DNA of 64,000 nucleotides from Periplaneta americana (GCF_040183065.1 NC_091130.1:129185914-129249913); one strand, 5' to 3'; positions 22,181-33,937 are shown, counted from the first letter of the stretch. A program made the numbers and translations. Notes: generated by a model not told the origin, from the letters alone.

Positions 22181-23982
22181 CGGTTAAGATTGAAATTATT
22201 CCAAGCCTGCTTATAAAAGAAGAGCCATTTGAAGACCCAGTTGATGACGATCATTGTTCTTATCTGGAAACTACAGATATGACATTGAAATCTGAATCTC
22301 AAGATGAGGATAACAATGTGCAGTCCCAACAGTTTTCCCCTGAAAAGATTAGCATAAAACCCGTGAACATTAAAGAAATACGCAGAGCAGAATTGAATGA
22401 AGCAGAATCTCAAAATCAAGATAATAATACAGAATCTACAAATTTTTTTCCTGAACAGACTACTGTCAAATCAAGTCGAGAAATAGGCATAAAAGTCATA
22501 AATGATAAATTAACATCCAATGACAAATTGAATGAAACAGGATCTGAAAGTGAAGATAACAAAAGAGAGTCTGAAACATTTTCTCCAGGACATACCACTG
22601 TCAAAACTTCTCGAGAGATAGGAACAGAATCCGTGAACAGCAAACTGCCATACAGTCAAAGTTTTTGCAGAACTTCTATTGAATCGGACTTAAATAAAAT
22701 GGAAAATTTGGCTGTCACAAATGATAATAATGATGCTGAGGACAATCATAACGATAAATATCACCTTCGTAAAAGAGTAAGGCCGAAATGTGCACCAAGA
22801 TTATCAGCATTCGACAGACTTTTGAATTCTGGAAGAGATAAGCCGGAGAAATGTGTACAAGTTGTGAAAAGGAAACCAGTAGGTAAGATTACAGAACTCA
22901 ATTTCAGACCTCTTCAACCCAAAGAACAAAGAAGTATGTCAGATACAATTGTCCGTCAAAGTCAGCAAAAGGATAAGTCGTCACCTATGGAATTGCCACT
23001 GCCAAATAGTGAGAAGGCAAATTCTACAATAACAGTTTTACCAACATATGAATCTTCTAGCACTATGGGACAAGTGAATACTGCGAACTTGATGGCAACA
23101 CAAACGACAGAAGAAAATAAGCTTGTCAGAATGCTGTCAGGTCCACCAGGAAAGGTACCTATATCTAGATTTAGAAATGCAGCAGGAAAATTACAGTCTT
23201 TAACTAGATTGTCTCAAGTTGAATCTATTTTTTTATCTAGTGACAACAGCGAACAACAAAACTCATTGCTGATGTCTTTGTTGAAGTGTGGGCAGCAAGC
23301 CGCAGGTACATTACAAAAAAATACAGAAACATCTTGGATGTTAAATGAAGAGAAAAATGATGAGCAATCATTAACAGATACTATCACAAAGAGAGCGCTA
23401 AAAATACTGAAGACTAGTGATCAACAGAGAATTTCTAAACAAACAACAGATTCTCCAGGATTTTCTAAAACTTTAACTGAAAGTTTTCAGAAAGAGAGTC
23501 AGCCAAGTGCGGGAATGGCCATGACGTCGTCTAACCTAGTTTCAAGTTCTGCTTCTGGGAGTATATACAGTCAGTGTCAGACAGTCATTGCCTCTGCTGG
23601 ACAAATTTCAAGCTCATCTACCCCCTATGGTCAAATGCATGCAGTTCAAATACCTTACGCTAGTGGATCTCCTCATGGTCAGCTGCAAGCTGTATTCCAA
23701 CCAGGTTCACCCACCTATAAAGCAGTTCTTCCTTCAACAAGCAGCAGTGGACAGATGATCCAGCTTCAACCACTACTTTTTCAGTCAGGTGGACAGTTTC
23801 AAGCAGTAGTTGCGCCTGATGCACCTCCAGTTCCGTTACAAACTGTTATGCCACCATCTGGATTAGTGTCCCTTACAGGAACACCGATTCAGTTTCAGAC
23901 TGTTCTTCCACCAAATGAACAATTTAAGATTATTAACAATCCTCCAATTGAACAATTTCAGCGCAATCCTCCCTTTATGTGA
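22181..23982 (+). CDS. Large finger-less 3' exon of a lola-like transcription factor
   Basis: A reading frame of 599 codons opens after a long pyrimidine tract and CAG (22178-22180); the first two bases complete a split codon, as in the finger exons at 42187 and 58965. From the exon's first full codon: VKIE and LIKEEP (residues 1-15) fit the psi-K-x-E sumoylation pattern; three acidic repeats of 35-45 residues (about 37-155) share an ESxxxDN...F(S/F)PxxTTVK...REIG frame; basic clusters RKRVRPK (196-202) and KRKPVGK (229-235) could be nuclear localisation signals; the last 110 residues carry GQ(L/F)QAV-type Q-rich repeats suggestive of a transactivation tail. It ends at TGA 23980-23982 with AATAAA at 24547. 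No zinc finger or BTB. Lola membership is inferred from phase, strand and neighbours; it could be an exon of another gene. Confidence 0.7.
22883..22890 (+). promoter_or_regulatory. Candidate internal 5' splice site in phase 1
   Basis: TAG|GTAAGA inside the large exon matches the donor consensus closely. Splicing here gives an exon of 702 bases (22181-22882) ending after the first base of a codon, the same phase as every acceptor in the window, so the N-terminal acidic and basic part could be joined in frame to either finger exon. Use is not shown by the sequence. Confidence 0.4.
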
Positions 23983-25071
23983 TCAAACAATATAAAGAGT
24001 GAACTTTAATTTGATAAGTTGAATCATTTATTAGTCTGCAGTTAATTATTTATGGTTGATCTTCTACACTAATACTTGCATTCAACATAAATATCAGTGA
24101 TGTATAATTTGTAACATATAAACACTCTTCGATATTAATATAAAATGCAATTTCTTTGCTTTAAATTTAGTAATTTGGATAGATAATACTCTCTTAGCAT
24201 AATGAGATGGATATAGTAGCAATGTATGCAGGGATTTCTCCTGCTTTCCCCTTCCTTGTTTTCTTTCTTGATCTCTCCTTTTATGTTTGCTTATGAACAT
24301 CTCATTTGTTTGCATATTACTTTCTTCAGTGACAGTGTATTTCTGAAATTTTAGTTTGCCTTTAGAAACATAGAAATTGCCACCATATGTTCACAAATAC
24401 TATGTAACGCCAGTGACAGTAGTATTTAATGTTGATTTTTATTCTCAAAATTAGGAACCTAAAAGAAAACACTTGTGATCGTTTTATTAAAAGTATTAAA
24501 ACACTTTTTGATTATGCAATATTTATCGTTATGAGAGCTTATATTTAATAAAGGAAGACCTGTAAAATACAAGTAATATTGAAATTGTGTCATTGATTAA
24601 AATAATCACGTCAAGTCAGATGATAGACTTCCTTGATTGGGGAAAAAAAAATGTTTTACATTATTTTCTGTTAAAATGAGAATATACTGATTTTTAAGAG
24701 TAATCCATATTTGAGTTTCACTTGAAAATTTGTTAGAAATTAGAGTTTGTTTCAGTGTTATTTTGAGAAATTGTTACAGTTTTCCAGGACATAAAACTAT
24801 ATTATATTGTAATGCTACTTACTGGACGCTGTCCTATTACAGGAATAGAAGATTATTTAATTATAATGTTATCTCGTCTCTACAATATCATTATTCTATT
24901 TTTAAGTTTTTGTTATATAAGTTATTAAGTTCATCTGCGCTATTTGCAATGCAATTTGAAATAAATATTTTAGTTTATGAGTTGATAGTAATGTAACCAA
25001 TTGTAACTGGGGAATGAAGAAGAAACACTGAGCAAAATATTTAAATGTTCTGTATCTTATTTTGAGTCCAC
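23983..25071 (+). other. 3' UTR and downstream AT-rich sequence
   Basis: Candidate polyadenylation signals AATAAA lie at 24547-24552 and 24960-24965. The nearer one would give a 3' UTR of about 580 bases for the 22-kb exon. No other feature recognised. Confidence 0.5.
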
Positions 25072-25262
25072 TACTATGACTCAGTGGATAGTATGTGCAC
25101 TTCACAACCAAGCAGTCTGTGGTTCAATTCTCGGCGTGGGCGAAATTTAGCTCCATTTCACGGGATTGTATACTTATCCCTTGTCTTCAGCTCAGCTCCT
25201 GTCCCAGAACATTTGCTTCAGACATGCTTGAACAGCCAGCACAGACTGCATCATTATCGGTC
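25072..25262 (+). repeat. tRNA-derived SINE, family I
   Basis: A tRNA-like head (ACTCAGTGGATAGTATGTGC as A-box region, GTGGTTCAATTCTC as B-box) is followed by a body around CACGGGATTGTATACTTATC. Single copy here, no clear target duplication. Confidence 0.6.
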
Positions 25263-25625
25263 TGTAACTTCCCGCATATTTTAACGCATGTAACTTTGAT
25301 TTATAATAGCATGCACACAATTATATTTTCATTTCATAATGAGTACTAACATGTGTTGTACGAGTTGTTCAAAATGGTGTCCATTTGTATTCACACATTC
25401 CCGACTTTTTTGATGAAATTGTTATTCATGCTCCAAAAGAAAATCCTAAAAATTAGTGTATACAGGAGTAACCGACACACTATAGACTAGTAGTTCTCAA
25501 CCTTTGAGAGAAACTGCGACCTGGTAAATTCTATAAGACGTGGGCCTGGTCCTAACAAATTTACTCATAAATACCTTTCCAATTTTTTTAAAAGTTCATA
25601 CATTTAACTAACAGAAATATTAATA

Positions 25626-27048
25626 ACTAGCCGCACCCGTGCGCTCCGCTGCACCCGTTAGAAATAAATATAATTACATAATTAAAATAGGACATTTGAT
25701 CCAGGGAACATTCGTGTTTGATAGAAGGATAAATCGTTTAATATATTACTTAATTTAAATTGTATTAAAATAATTAAAATGCGATCATTTTGGTCCAGAG
25801 ACACTCATTTGGTGCAATGACAATTCCTTTAACCTGTTTCTTAATTTTTATTACATGCAACCATAGTTTAATGAAGATTGACATCATTTAGATTTAATGT
25901 GTATATTTTATTTTACTTGGTATAGGTTTCCATTGAATTATGGTAATAACTTAATTTTAACCCTTGTTTTCTACGTATTCAGTAAATGTCGCTTGGCCTA
26001 CTATGGTTGTGAACCCTTCAAATAACTTAAATTATATTATATTACTAGCCTTACCCGTGCGCTCCGCTGCACTCGTTAGAAATAAATATAAAGTAATTAC
26101 ATAATTAAAATAGTACATTTGATCCAGGGAACATTCGTGTTTGATATAAGGATAAATCGTTTATTATGTTACTTAATTTAAATTGTATTTGCATAATTAA
26201 AATGCGATCAATTTGATCCAGAGACCACTCATTTGGTCATAAAAATTATTTTAGGAAATACAGGAAACGAATCTACAGAATAGCCTATCAAGTTTTCTGT
26301 GCATAAGAAGCTATTTTAATCTTACCTGTCCTCGATTCACTCAGAAGTTACTGTAATAACATTATAGCATTATGTCCATCTAGAGAAACTACACTTTCCA
26401 ATGGTGAATTAATAATTAATTATACAAATCGGTTAATTTAGCTTCCGATATTACTTCATATAAACACAGAAACATTATCTGTAGGCTATCTTTTTTTATA
26501 GCTTTCGATTGTTGCTGTCCAAGGCCCCTTATAGACGAAGTCATTTGTTTTTTAATTCATTACACGGCCTTAGATGGCAGTTATTTTAATTTTAAAACTC
26601 ATTTATCTCATTAAATATCAGTCCTATCAAAATTTTTCAAGGAATAAAACTTATCGGAAATTATTTTTAAAGAAACTTTTGTTATGTAACATTTTTCATA
26701 AAAATCAGTAATAAGCGAGATATTTCGATTTATTTAATTCAAGCCCCCTTATAACCCCCCTTTTAAATAATGTATTTTGAATGCCACATAGCCTAAAATC
26801 TAAGTTGCAACGAACTTAATTTATATTCCAATTTTCATCGAAATCGGTTCAGCCATTATCGCGTGAAAAGGTAACAAACATACAAACAGACAGACAGACA
26901 GACAGACATACAAACAAAAATTTCAAAAAAGCGATTTTCGGTTTCAGGGTGATTAATTATATATGTTAGGACCAATTATTTTTGGAAAATCGAAAATTAC
27001 CAGAAAAATTTCGGCTACAGATTTATTATTAGTATAGATTAAGTGTAT
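25626..27048 (-). mobile_element. Non-autonomous Helitron-like element inside the hAT
   Basis: On the minus strand it starts TCTATACTAATAATAAAT at 27048, preceded by A, and ends GGGTGCGGCTAGT at 25626, followed by T. That is the Helitron pattern: 5' TC, 3' CTAG(T), A/T insertion site, GC-rich sequence just before the 3' end. It contains a GACA microsatellite (about 26888-26908 on +) near its 5' end. A second copy of the 3' terminal region lies at 26043-26240 in the same orientation. No Rep/helicase ORF. Confidence 0.75.
26043..26240 (-). repeat. Internal duplicate of the Helitron-like 3' end
   Basis: ACTAGCCTTACCCGTGCGCT onward repeats 25626-25830 with few differences, including AAATAAATATAA, TTGATCCAGGGAACATTCGT and TAAAATGCGATCA. 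This is either a nested or truncated second element or a tandem end duplication, both seen in Helitrons. Confidence 0.75.
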
Positions 27049-28009
27049 CATAATCTTAAGACTTAAAGAGTATTAGTTCACTACGAAAACAGTTGACATA
27101 TTGAGAAATAATTTAATTCATTATCAATTATGGAATAATGAAATGTTGTAGCATGTTGTAGTTTCTTCAATGCAACATCAATTTATGCTAATTTTCATCG
27201 ACATATTATCCCTTTCTGACCACCAAAAACTTGACACAACAAAAATTAATGTTTGATCATTGTATTATTGAATTGATTTTAATGATGTTTGTTTGAAAAA
27301 AGAAAAGGTAAGGGGAAGAACGATTATGCACTGTAACTCATCACAGAAGTCAGCTGAGTAGGGGAAGCAGGAAATATTTTCCTAAGAACTTTATTCTCAA
27401 ACGCCCTTAATTTCTGCACATACATGCGACAAATGTTTTATATACAATATCTACATGTAATTTTGTGTATAAAAATGTATGAATATTGTAATTCTAAACA
27501 CTAGTCCCAATGCTAATAATATTATAAATTTAAAAACGCAACACATTACCACAGCAATAATTATAAGTTATTGAAAAAGTTAACCTTAGTGTTTGGTTTA
27601 TTTTATTTTTTATTGCACCTGAGAATTTTGAAGGATTTAGCAAGGCTAGCGAGCCTTCTGTTGCTCTTTTCTGTCCGTTAGCTTGTTAATTCTATATGAA
27701 TTGGACTGATAGCCAAACGGAGACAGAAAGTTGCAGGCGGTTCCTCTATTCCGTTTTAAGCATCAACACGGCAGAAAATGCAGTTTCACAAAGATATGTG
27801 GTAGAAAAATAGAATAAATATGATTGCTATGTCATGTAAGTTTAGATAGAGACTTCTGGATCTGCGCTTTTAGACACAATCGTGAAAATCATTCTCTTAA
27901 GAATATTTCTGCTATAAAATATTTATTCGCGAAAACTGCTTAGAAAAGTAAAATGACAAATTCAGGAGAATATCTCGTGGCCCGGAGGTTGAGAAACAGT
28001 GCTATAGAC

Positions 28010-28796
28010 GAACTTGAAGACAGTATAAGAAGAGAAATTACAAACATTATAGAAACAGAACTTTTACGTGAACAACTCTTAAAAATGTAAATATAATTGT
28101 GAAGTTGCTATTACTATTAAGCAAAGTTATATAGGAGGTTACCAATCAATAATGATGCACATGTGCCAGCCATGCAAGCATTTCTGGTGTGCGTGTTTCA
28201 GTCACGAACCGAGCTAAATGTTCTGTACTTGTATTGTGATGTCTGTGCAGTGGCCCTACATCGTGATAACCACACAGTGAGTAAGATCTATCATATGAGT
28301 GAGTCTAGTGTTGATTCAAAGGAAGATCAGAACATCTGGATGATGATGTAATGTCTCAGGAATGAGAAGACATCTAAATATTTACTGATTCGTTTCTGTA
28401 AAATAGAAAGAAATATCTATGTATATACAGGACATTTATTTCTTGTGTTTCATTATTTAATTACACAGATTAATTAAATACTTAGTCTAGTTATTAACAG
28501 TTAAAACAATAAGTAAGAAGGTTCAGTTTACATTTATGATTAGAATGTTCATACACACATCATACACACATTTAAAATAAAGATATAAATTTGATTTGAT
28601 GTTACAAATTAAAATATTAAATACTGGTACTGCTGACATCAAAAATATATTTATCTTATCCTAGTGATATAGTGTACTGTTTATCAAACTGTTAGCAACT
28701 GTCATAAATAGCTCATTACTTCGCACGTGAAATAATGTTTTCTTCCCCAAACACCACATATTGACGTTTAGCCATTTGTGCTTCTGCACACTTTTT
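28010..28796. other. Unassigned sequence downstream of the hAT
   Basis: The first 80 bases read in frame as DELEDSIRREITNIIE and might be the C-terminus of an old mariner transposase continuing from before the hAT insertion. The rest is AT-rich with no recognised feature. Confidence 0.35.
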
Positions 28797-29270
28797 GGTG
28801 ATTATGATGAAGAATCCTGTTCTGAGGTTGGAACACCCATTAGGTCGGATTCTATTAGCTCCGTGTAATAGGATGATGTATGAGTATGGAATGGAATGCA
28901 GGGGAGGACACTACGACCTTTCAAGATCTACTGTGCTAACCCTAAAGTTAGGCACATTCCCAAATTCCCACAGGCTAACTACACCAAGGTTAACTACCCA
29001 GGTTTTGTGCAGGTAGCGTCACTCATCCCTAGGCCAGCTCCCTCCATGTGTCACCAGCCGGCATTAGGGGAATGCTATGAAATGAGAACGAAATGTCGAC
29101 AGAATGATGTAGGCCTAATATGGGGAAATGGGAGAACCCCGATAAAAACCCCAACTGCGACCTTCTTCGCTACAAGTGTCACTGTATTTTTAATTGACTG
29201 GAACTCAAACCTGGACCGCCTGTGTGACAGGCTGAAGGTCTGATCATTCAGCTACCACAAGAACTGTGAA
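28797..29270 (-). repeat. tRNA-derived SINE-like repeat, family J
   Basis: On the minus strand a tRNA-like head occurs near 29270-29200 (GTGGTAGCTGAATGATCAGA, CAGGTTTGAGTTCC). The body includes the complement of GGGAGAACCCCGATAAAAAC. The far boundary is uncertain; 28797-28900 may not belong. Confidence 0.5.
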
Positions 29271-29349
29271 TGTGAAAGTAGGCAGGATGGCTGAAAATGA
29301 AGGTGATAAAGATGGTGAATAGTTGACCCTCCACAGGAAACAACTCTAT

Positions 29350-29755
29350 CTTTTTTTTTTTTCAGCAAAATCAATAAGCATTTCCAGTTTTAGAAAGGAA
29401 ATATCAGACAAACTGAGAGAAATTAGCGAAGGGAAGATGTGGGCGAAATTGGTAACGGAAAAAGAACATCATTCCAGAAACTTCCCGAAGTGAAGTTGTA
29501 GCGGCATTCCGCCTAACTACAGGACATGACCGCTTGGCAGAACACCTCCATCACTTCAACATTCTGGATTTACCAAACTGTATGCTGTGCAGAAGAAATT
29601 CCATCATGAACTGCGACCATCTTAGAAAATGTACTGCACTTCACAAATTGTGGAATGAGATGAATGGACAAATATATTGGGAGGCTAGAAGACTAATGGC
29701 TGAGTTTCAATAGTCTGGAGCATTAGATTAATAATAATAGTAATAATAATAAAGA
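29350..29755 (+). pseudogene. 5'-truncated LINE: C-terminal end of ORF2
   Basis: The frame ending at TAG 29711-29713 reads AFRLTTGHDRLAEHL, CMLCRR, NCDHLRKCTALH and YWEARRLMAEF, the C-terminal region with a CxxC...H...C motif found after the reverse transcriptase/RNase H part of Jockey/R1-type LINEs. It is followed by an AAT-rich tail (29731-29752) in keeping with LINE 3' ends. The frame cannot be followed upstream beyond about 29430. Confidence 0.7.
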
Positions 29756-29909
29756 TGGTGAATAGATCCTAGGATGTGGCACTGAAAGTTACCTAGCATT
29801 TGCTCTTAATGGGTTGAGGGAAATCAACATTCTAGACTTTAAACAATTCATTATGACTATCTAACAGTATATAAGAAGGAAAATAATTACATTAATAACT
29901 ACTAGGATA

Positions 29910-30204
29910 GGGCGGCCGGGTAGCTCAGTTGGTAGAGCAGCTGGCTACGCACTGAAAGGTCCGGGGTTCGATCCCAGGTGGTGACAGGATTTTTCTCGTT
30001 GCCAAACTTCCAGAACGGCCCCGAGGTTCACTCAGCCTCCTATAAAATTGAGTACCGGGTCTTTCCCGGGGGTAAAAGGCAGTCAGAACGTGGTACCGAC
30101 CACACCACCTCATTCTAGTGCCGAGGTCATGGAAAGCATGGAGCTCTACCTCCATGCCCCCCAAGTGCCTTCATGGCATGTTACGGGGATACCTTTACCT
30201 TTTT
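29910..30204 (+). mobile_element. tRNA-derived SINE, family C, with perfect 12-bp target duplication
   Basis: The 295-bp element has a tRNA-like head (GGTAGCTCAGTTGGTAGAGC, GGGGTTCGATCCC), a body including TGAGTACCGGGTCTTTCCCG and a 3' end TTACGGGGATACCTTTACC. It is flanked by ACTACTAGGATA at 29898-29909 and 30205-30216 with no mismatch, so insertion is fairly recent and the element full length. Confidence 0.9.
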
Positions 30205-30216
30205 ACTACTAGGATA

Positions 30217-31597
30217 AGATAAAATGTATATTACACATAGCTAAAAGTCATATTATGTGTTCACAGGAAATTATGACATACTACATTTTTGTGTCATAAA
30301 CATTTTACTTACAAACAATGATCAATTTAAGCCACTTATAAGGTAAATAACTATTATTTGAAAAATGAAAGAAAATTATGATAATAGCTAATATTCAGAC
30401 AACAGATACAACAAATAGTTCCTTCAATAAGTTCAAAATTGTCTGTTACATATGATCATATATTGTCATAATTGACCTTCCGTTCGACTAGCTTTGAATT
30501 TTTTTTTAACAAATTCTTCAGTGTAGAGTTTTAATACTCAACAGAAACACAACTTTCGTTTACCAAATGCTGATCTCAGCTGTTATCAATGGAGTGCACT
30601 ATACTGGGATAAAGATATTTATCAGTTTACCAGTAGACATATAAACTTTAGTTACCGTAATAAGAAAAAAAATTCAAATTATATTTAAGTAATTATATAC
30701 ACACAATTATACTCTTTTCAAAAATTCTTTCAGAAAAGGTGCATTTCATATATAAAAATTCATCTTTTATGAAGTACATGCAAGACACAAATTGTTTATA
30801 CATGTGTGAGTGTGTTTATATGCTTATGATGTTTCTGTGTATCAATATCACATTATTTGACGTACTGGTAGGTTTGTGTTTCATGTTTGTCTAACTCTAT
30901 ATCCTTAGGTTTTGGGATTATCTTGCATCTATGGAATGTCTTAACTATGTAAGTGAATGTAAGTTAGGTTAATGCAATATAACATAGTGAACTGTTAACT
31001 AAACACAATCCACACTACTCACATTAAATTTAGTAATAGAGCAATTATTTTTCACCTATAATTTTATATGAGTGAGAGTATTGTGCGTGCCTGTGCACTT
31101 GATCTGTAAATCAAAAACTGAGTTCTCAAGTCACTGAATAAATTAACTGTTACCTGTTTTAGTGTAACAGACAAATCTATTAAATTTATATGTAGCCTAC
31201 TCTATATAGATTTCACTTTTGAAAAATGTAACCTAGATGTACATTTCATTTGATCTTCTTATAAATCCCGAGATTGAATGTTTTATAACCGTGTGTAGTT
31301 CATTTGAATGTTTTATAACCATATGTGTAATTCATTTGCTTTTGCACAGAAATACAGTTTAAAAATGACTAAACTTTGTATTGTGGAAGATATGAACAGA
31401 CCTATACTGCTGGAAACGTCCCTTCCCCTCCTCTAGATTTATTCGTATTGGTATTTAATATTGTCTTCTAAGTTTTGAGGAGAATAAAATATGTAATACC
31501 TACATACATAAACTTATTATGATATATGTTTATGTGTCAGTGGAAGAATAATTGTTGCATTTATCTTGTCTGATTAGTGAAATATCTTACTACCCAG
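30217..31597. other. AT-rich stretch without recognisable features
   Basis: No ORF with motif, no SINE boxes and no TIR pairs seen. A short direct repeat GAATGTTTTATAACC occurs twice near 31276 and 31307. Confidence 0.45.
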
Positions 31598-31712
31598 CAA
31601 TATATGCAATGGAGGAGGAAACGAGCTGATCATCCTACTTCACTACCTTCTGGCTTAGTTGCCTCATGAGTGATATCTTATTGGTGTCACTTATGAGGTT
31701 CCAACCAGTCTT
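31598..31712 (-). repeat. Dispersed repeat, partner of 3465-3590
   Basis: The reverse complement of this segment aligns with 3465-3590 (CCTCATAAGTGACACCAATA, GGCAACTAAGCCAG, TCCATTGCATATAT). See that entry for class uncertainty. Confidence 0.55.
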
Positions 31713-31805
31713 CAGACTTTTATTCCGCCATACAGCCTATGCCTTGTATGTTGTTTATCTCGGATTGAACATTGAAAATTACTTTTATTATTCTGAACGA
31801 TCGGA

Positions 31806-31990
31806 TATGCCAGACAGAGAAGTACCATGACCCGGAAGACAGGTGCAAGTGCAAACTATGTGGATCAAACTGTGACCGATACCATCTATTTTGGTGCAAA
31901 AAAAGGAACAGCTCACTAACAAACTTCTGCAAAAACTGAACAAAAGGAACATGCACATTGTGCGATATTCCTTCTATTATTATTATTATT
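31806..31990 (+). other. Short cysteine-rich reading frame ending in a TTA repeat
   Basis: A frame of about 35 codons (31831-31939) reads DRCKCKLCGSNCDRYHLFWC and stops soon after; a CxxC pair follows the stop (TCTLCD). A short ATT run follows at 31973. The Cys/His spacing suggests the zinc-binding tail of a transposon protein, but I cannot name the family. Confidence 0.3.
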
Positions 31991-32723
31991 CCAAATGTTT
32001 GTCTGCAATTGTAAAAGTGTTAGCATGTTGAAAAGAATTGATGTTTTTTTAATGTGTCCACAGGTGTAAGTTTGATTTATCATCTACTCTATACTGATTC
32101 TTTATAGCTAATTTTGAGAAATTACAAAGAAATATTTGACATTGAATTAAGAAAGGAAATATTTTAAGATGAAATGGGTTTTTTGGCTATGTATGAAAGG
32201 AACGCATCTGTTTCTTCATAAATTTAGGTATTACATTACTTCGATTGATTTTCTGCTTTGGAGTCAGTGAAGATACTGTGTTCTTTTAATTTTTATCTAA
32301 TTTAATATACTTATCTTTGAGAATGTTGTCATAGTTCATATATTCCGTAGAATTTTGTTTATCTTAATTATATGTTAAATTTTTGTTTCATAAATTGTCT
32401 TTTATTGAAAATTTTGGTTTGATACTCATGTATGCAGATACATTTTGCATTCCAGATGATATTAAGATCACTTGTATTCAATTCCATTTTAACATATCTT
32501 CTTTTCAGCACAGTGTTCTTTCTTCTGTCATTTCCTTTATTAGCTTTTAATTAGGAGACAGATTTATAGAACAACATTTACTTTTACTCTCTGCTTTCAA
32601 CGGAAACTATTAATCATTTCTATGTATGATATTTTCATAGTACGTAATTGCTATAATTAGCTGAACAAGAAATGAAAAACATACTAATACTGTCACACAT
32701 AGGTTATCAATTGAAAGGATACA

Positions 32724-32945
32724 GAGTAGCCACCATGGTAGTCTAGTGACTATAGTGCTGGACTTACAATCCTGTGGATCCAGGTTCGATCCACGGCATA
32801 CCCCCAATTTATAACTTGTGTAGGGCAAGCCCATGGTCCAGGTAACACAGGAGTTTTCTCTGGGAGCTCCAGTTTCGCTGTGTCATCTCAACAGATCTCC
32901 ATCATCACCTCATCTCGTCGTGGGTATAGTACTCTGGGCTGTTTT
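32724..32945 (+). repeat. tRNA-derived SINE, family G, copy 1 (3' part lost)
   Basis: Head: GGTAGTCTAGTGACTATAGT and CCAGGTTCGATCCACGG. Body: CAAGCCCATGGTCCAGGTAA, GTTTTCTC. It matches the longer copy at 34238 until about 32942, where LINE sequence begins, so its 3' part was replaced by or fused to the LINE. Confidence 0.75.
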
Positions 32946-33937
32946 ATGTAAATTTTATGATGTGACAAGAGCTTTTGACACCATAACCCATGATATATTA
33001 GCCGAGAAATTGATGTTTTATGGTTTTAATTCAGAGGCAAAGAATCTTATAAATTCTTACTTAAATAATAGATTACAGTGTGTAGCTTATAATGGTTCAC
33101 TATCACAATTCAAGTCTTTAGTATATGGTGTACCTCAGGGATCTGTTTTAGGTCCTATATTGTTTATTATTTATATTAACGATTTACCTAGTGTTGTTAA
33201 TAGTAACTTTGTAAACCCTTATCTATTTGCTGACAATGTGGCTATTCAGCTAGCTGCTGATTGTTATTTTGACTCTCAAGATTTGTTAGATGAGAATGAT
33301 ATCTTAATTAAGTCATGGTGTTCTTCTAATTATTTATGTATTAATGAAAGTAAAGTGACAGATCTTAAATTTAGCTTAGATGGAAAAAGTGATGCTTTTC
33401 ATAATAACATCAAATTTTTGGGTATTTATATTGAAAGCGGTTTGGGCTGGGATAGCCATATCAATATGATTTCGGGTAAGATATCTAAAGGAATATTTAT
33501 GTTAAGATGTTTGTCCAAAACTGTGGTCACAAAAGTGCTATCAACAGTATATTTTTCATATATTTATAGCCATCTTCAATATGGTCTTTTATTATGGGGG
33601 GAATCATAGTTCATCTTTTAATATTTTTAAATTACAGAAGAAAGCATTGAGAATTATTTGTGGTGTTGGACCAAAAGAACATTGTAAACCTTTATTTCAA
33701 TCGTGTAAAATTCTCACTCTTCCATCACTATATGCATTGCAGTGTTTGTTATATACCAAAATGAATATAGATAATTTCCCTTTGAACTTGCATTTTCACG
33801 AACACCATACGAGAAGTTGTAACGATATGAGACTTGATTTATGCAGATACAAGACTACACAAAACAGTTTTTATTATATGTCTCTGAAGTTTTATAATAG
33901 CTTACCAAATTCAACTAAAAACTTAAATTATGATTAA
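32946..33937 (+). pseudogene. 5'-truncated LINE reverse transcriptase with frameshift
   Basis: The first frame holds reverse transcriptase blocks: FDTITHDILAEKL, YGVPQGSVLGPILFIIYIN (motif B region) and FADNVAI where the catalytic motif should read (Y/F)ADD, so a catalytic Asp is replaced by Asn. The thumb-like part is KFLGIYIE and HLQYGLLLWG. At 33585-33605 the frame shifts; the second frame continues KLQKKALRIICG to a stop at 33937. This LINE is of the CR1/Jockey type by sequence style. An AATAAA at 34071 and a CTAT tail at 34081-34096 mark its 3' end. Dead: truncation, frameshift and active-site change. Confidence 0.85.

Larger units (their letters stand above)
25488..28001. mobile_element. 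hAT element with perfect 8-bp target duplication
   Basis: Flanked by CTATAGAC at 25480-25487 and 28002-28009, the 8-bp duplication typical of hAT. Its ends are TAGTAGTTCTCAACC and the complement of GGTTGAGAAACAGTG, variants of the common hAT end CAGTGGTTCTCAACC. Total 2514 bp, of which 1423 bp is a nested Helitron-like element. No intact transposase remains. Removing the hAT rejoins flanking sequence (ending about 28090) that may be a decayed mariner C-terminus (inference). Confidence 0.88.

Noticed and set aside
28163-28351. 62-codon ORF
   Set aside because: No motif, no splice context; noise-level length.
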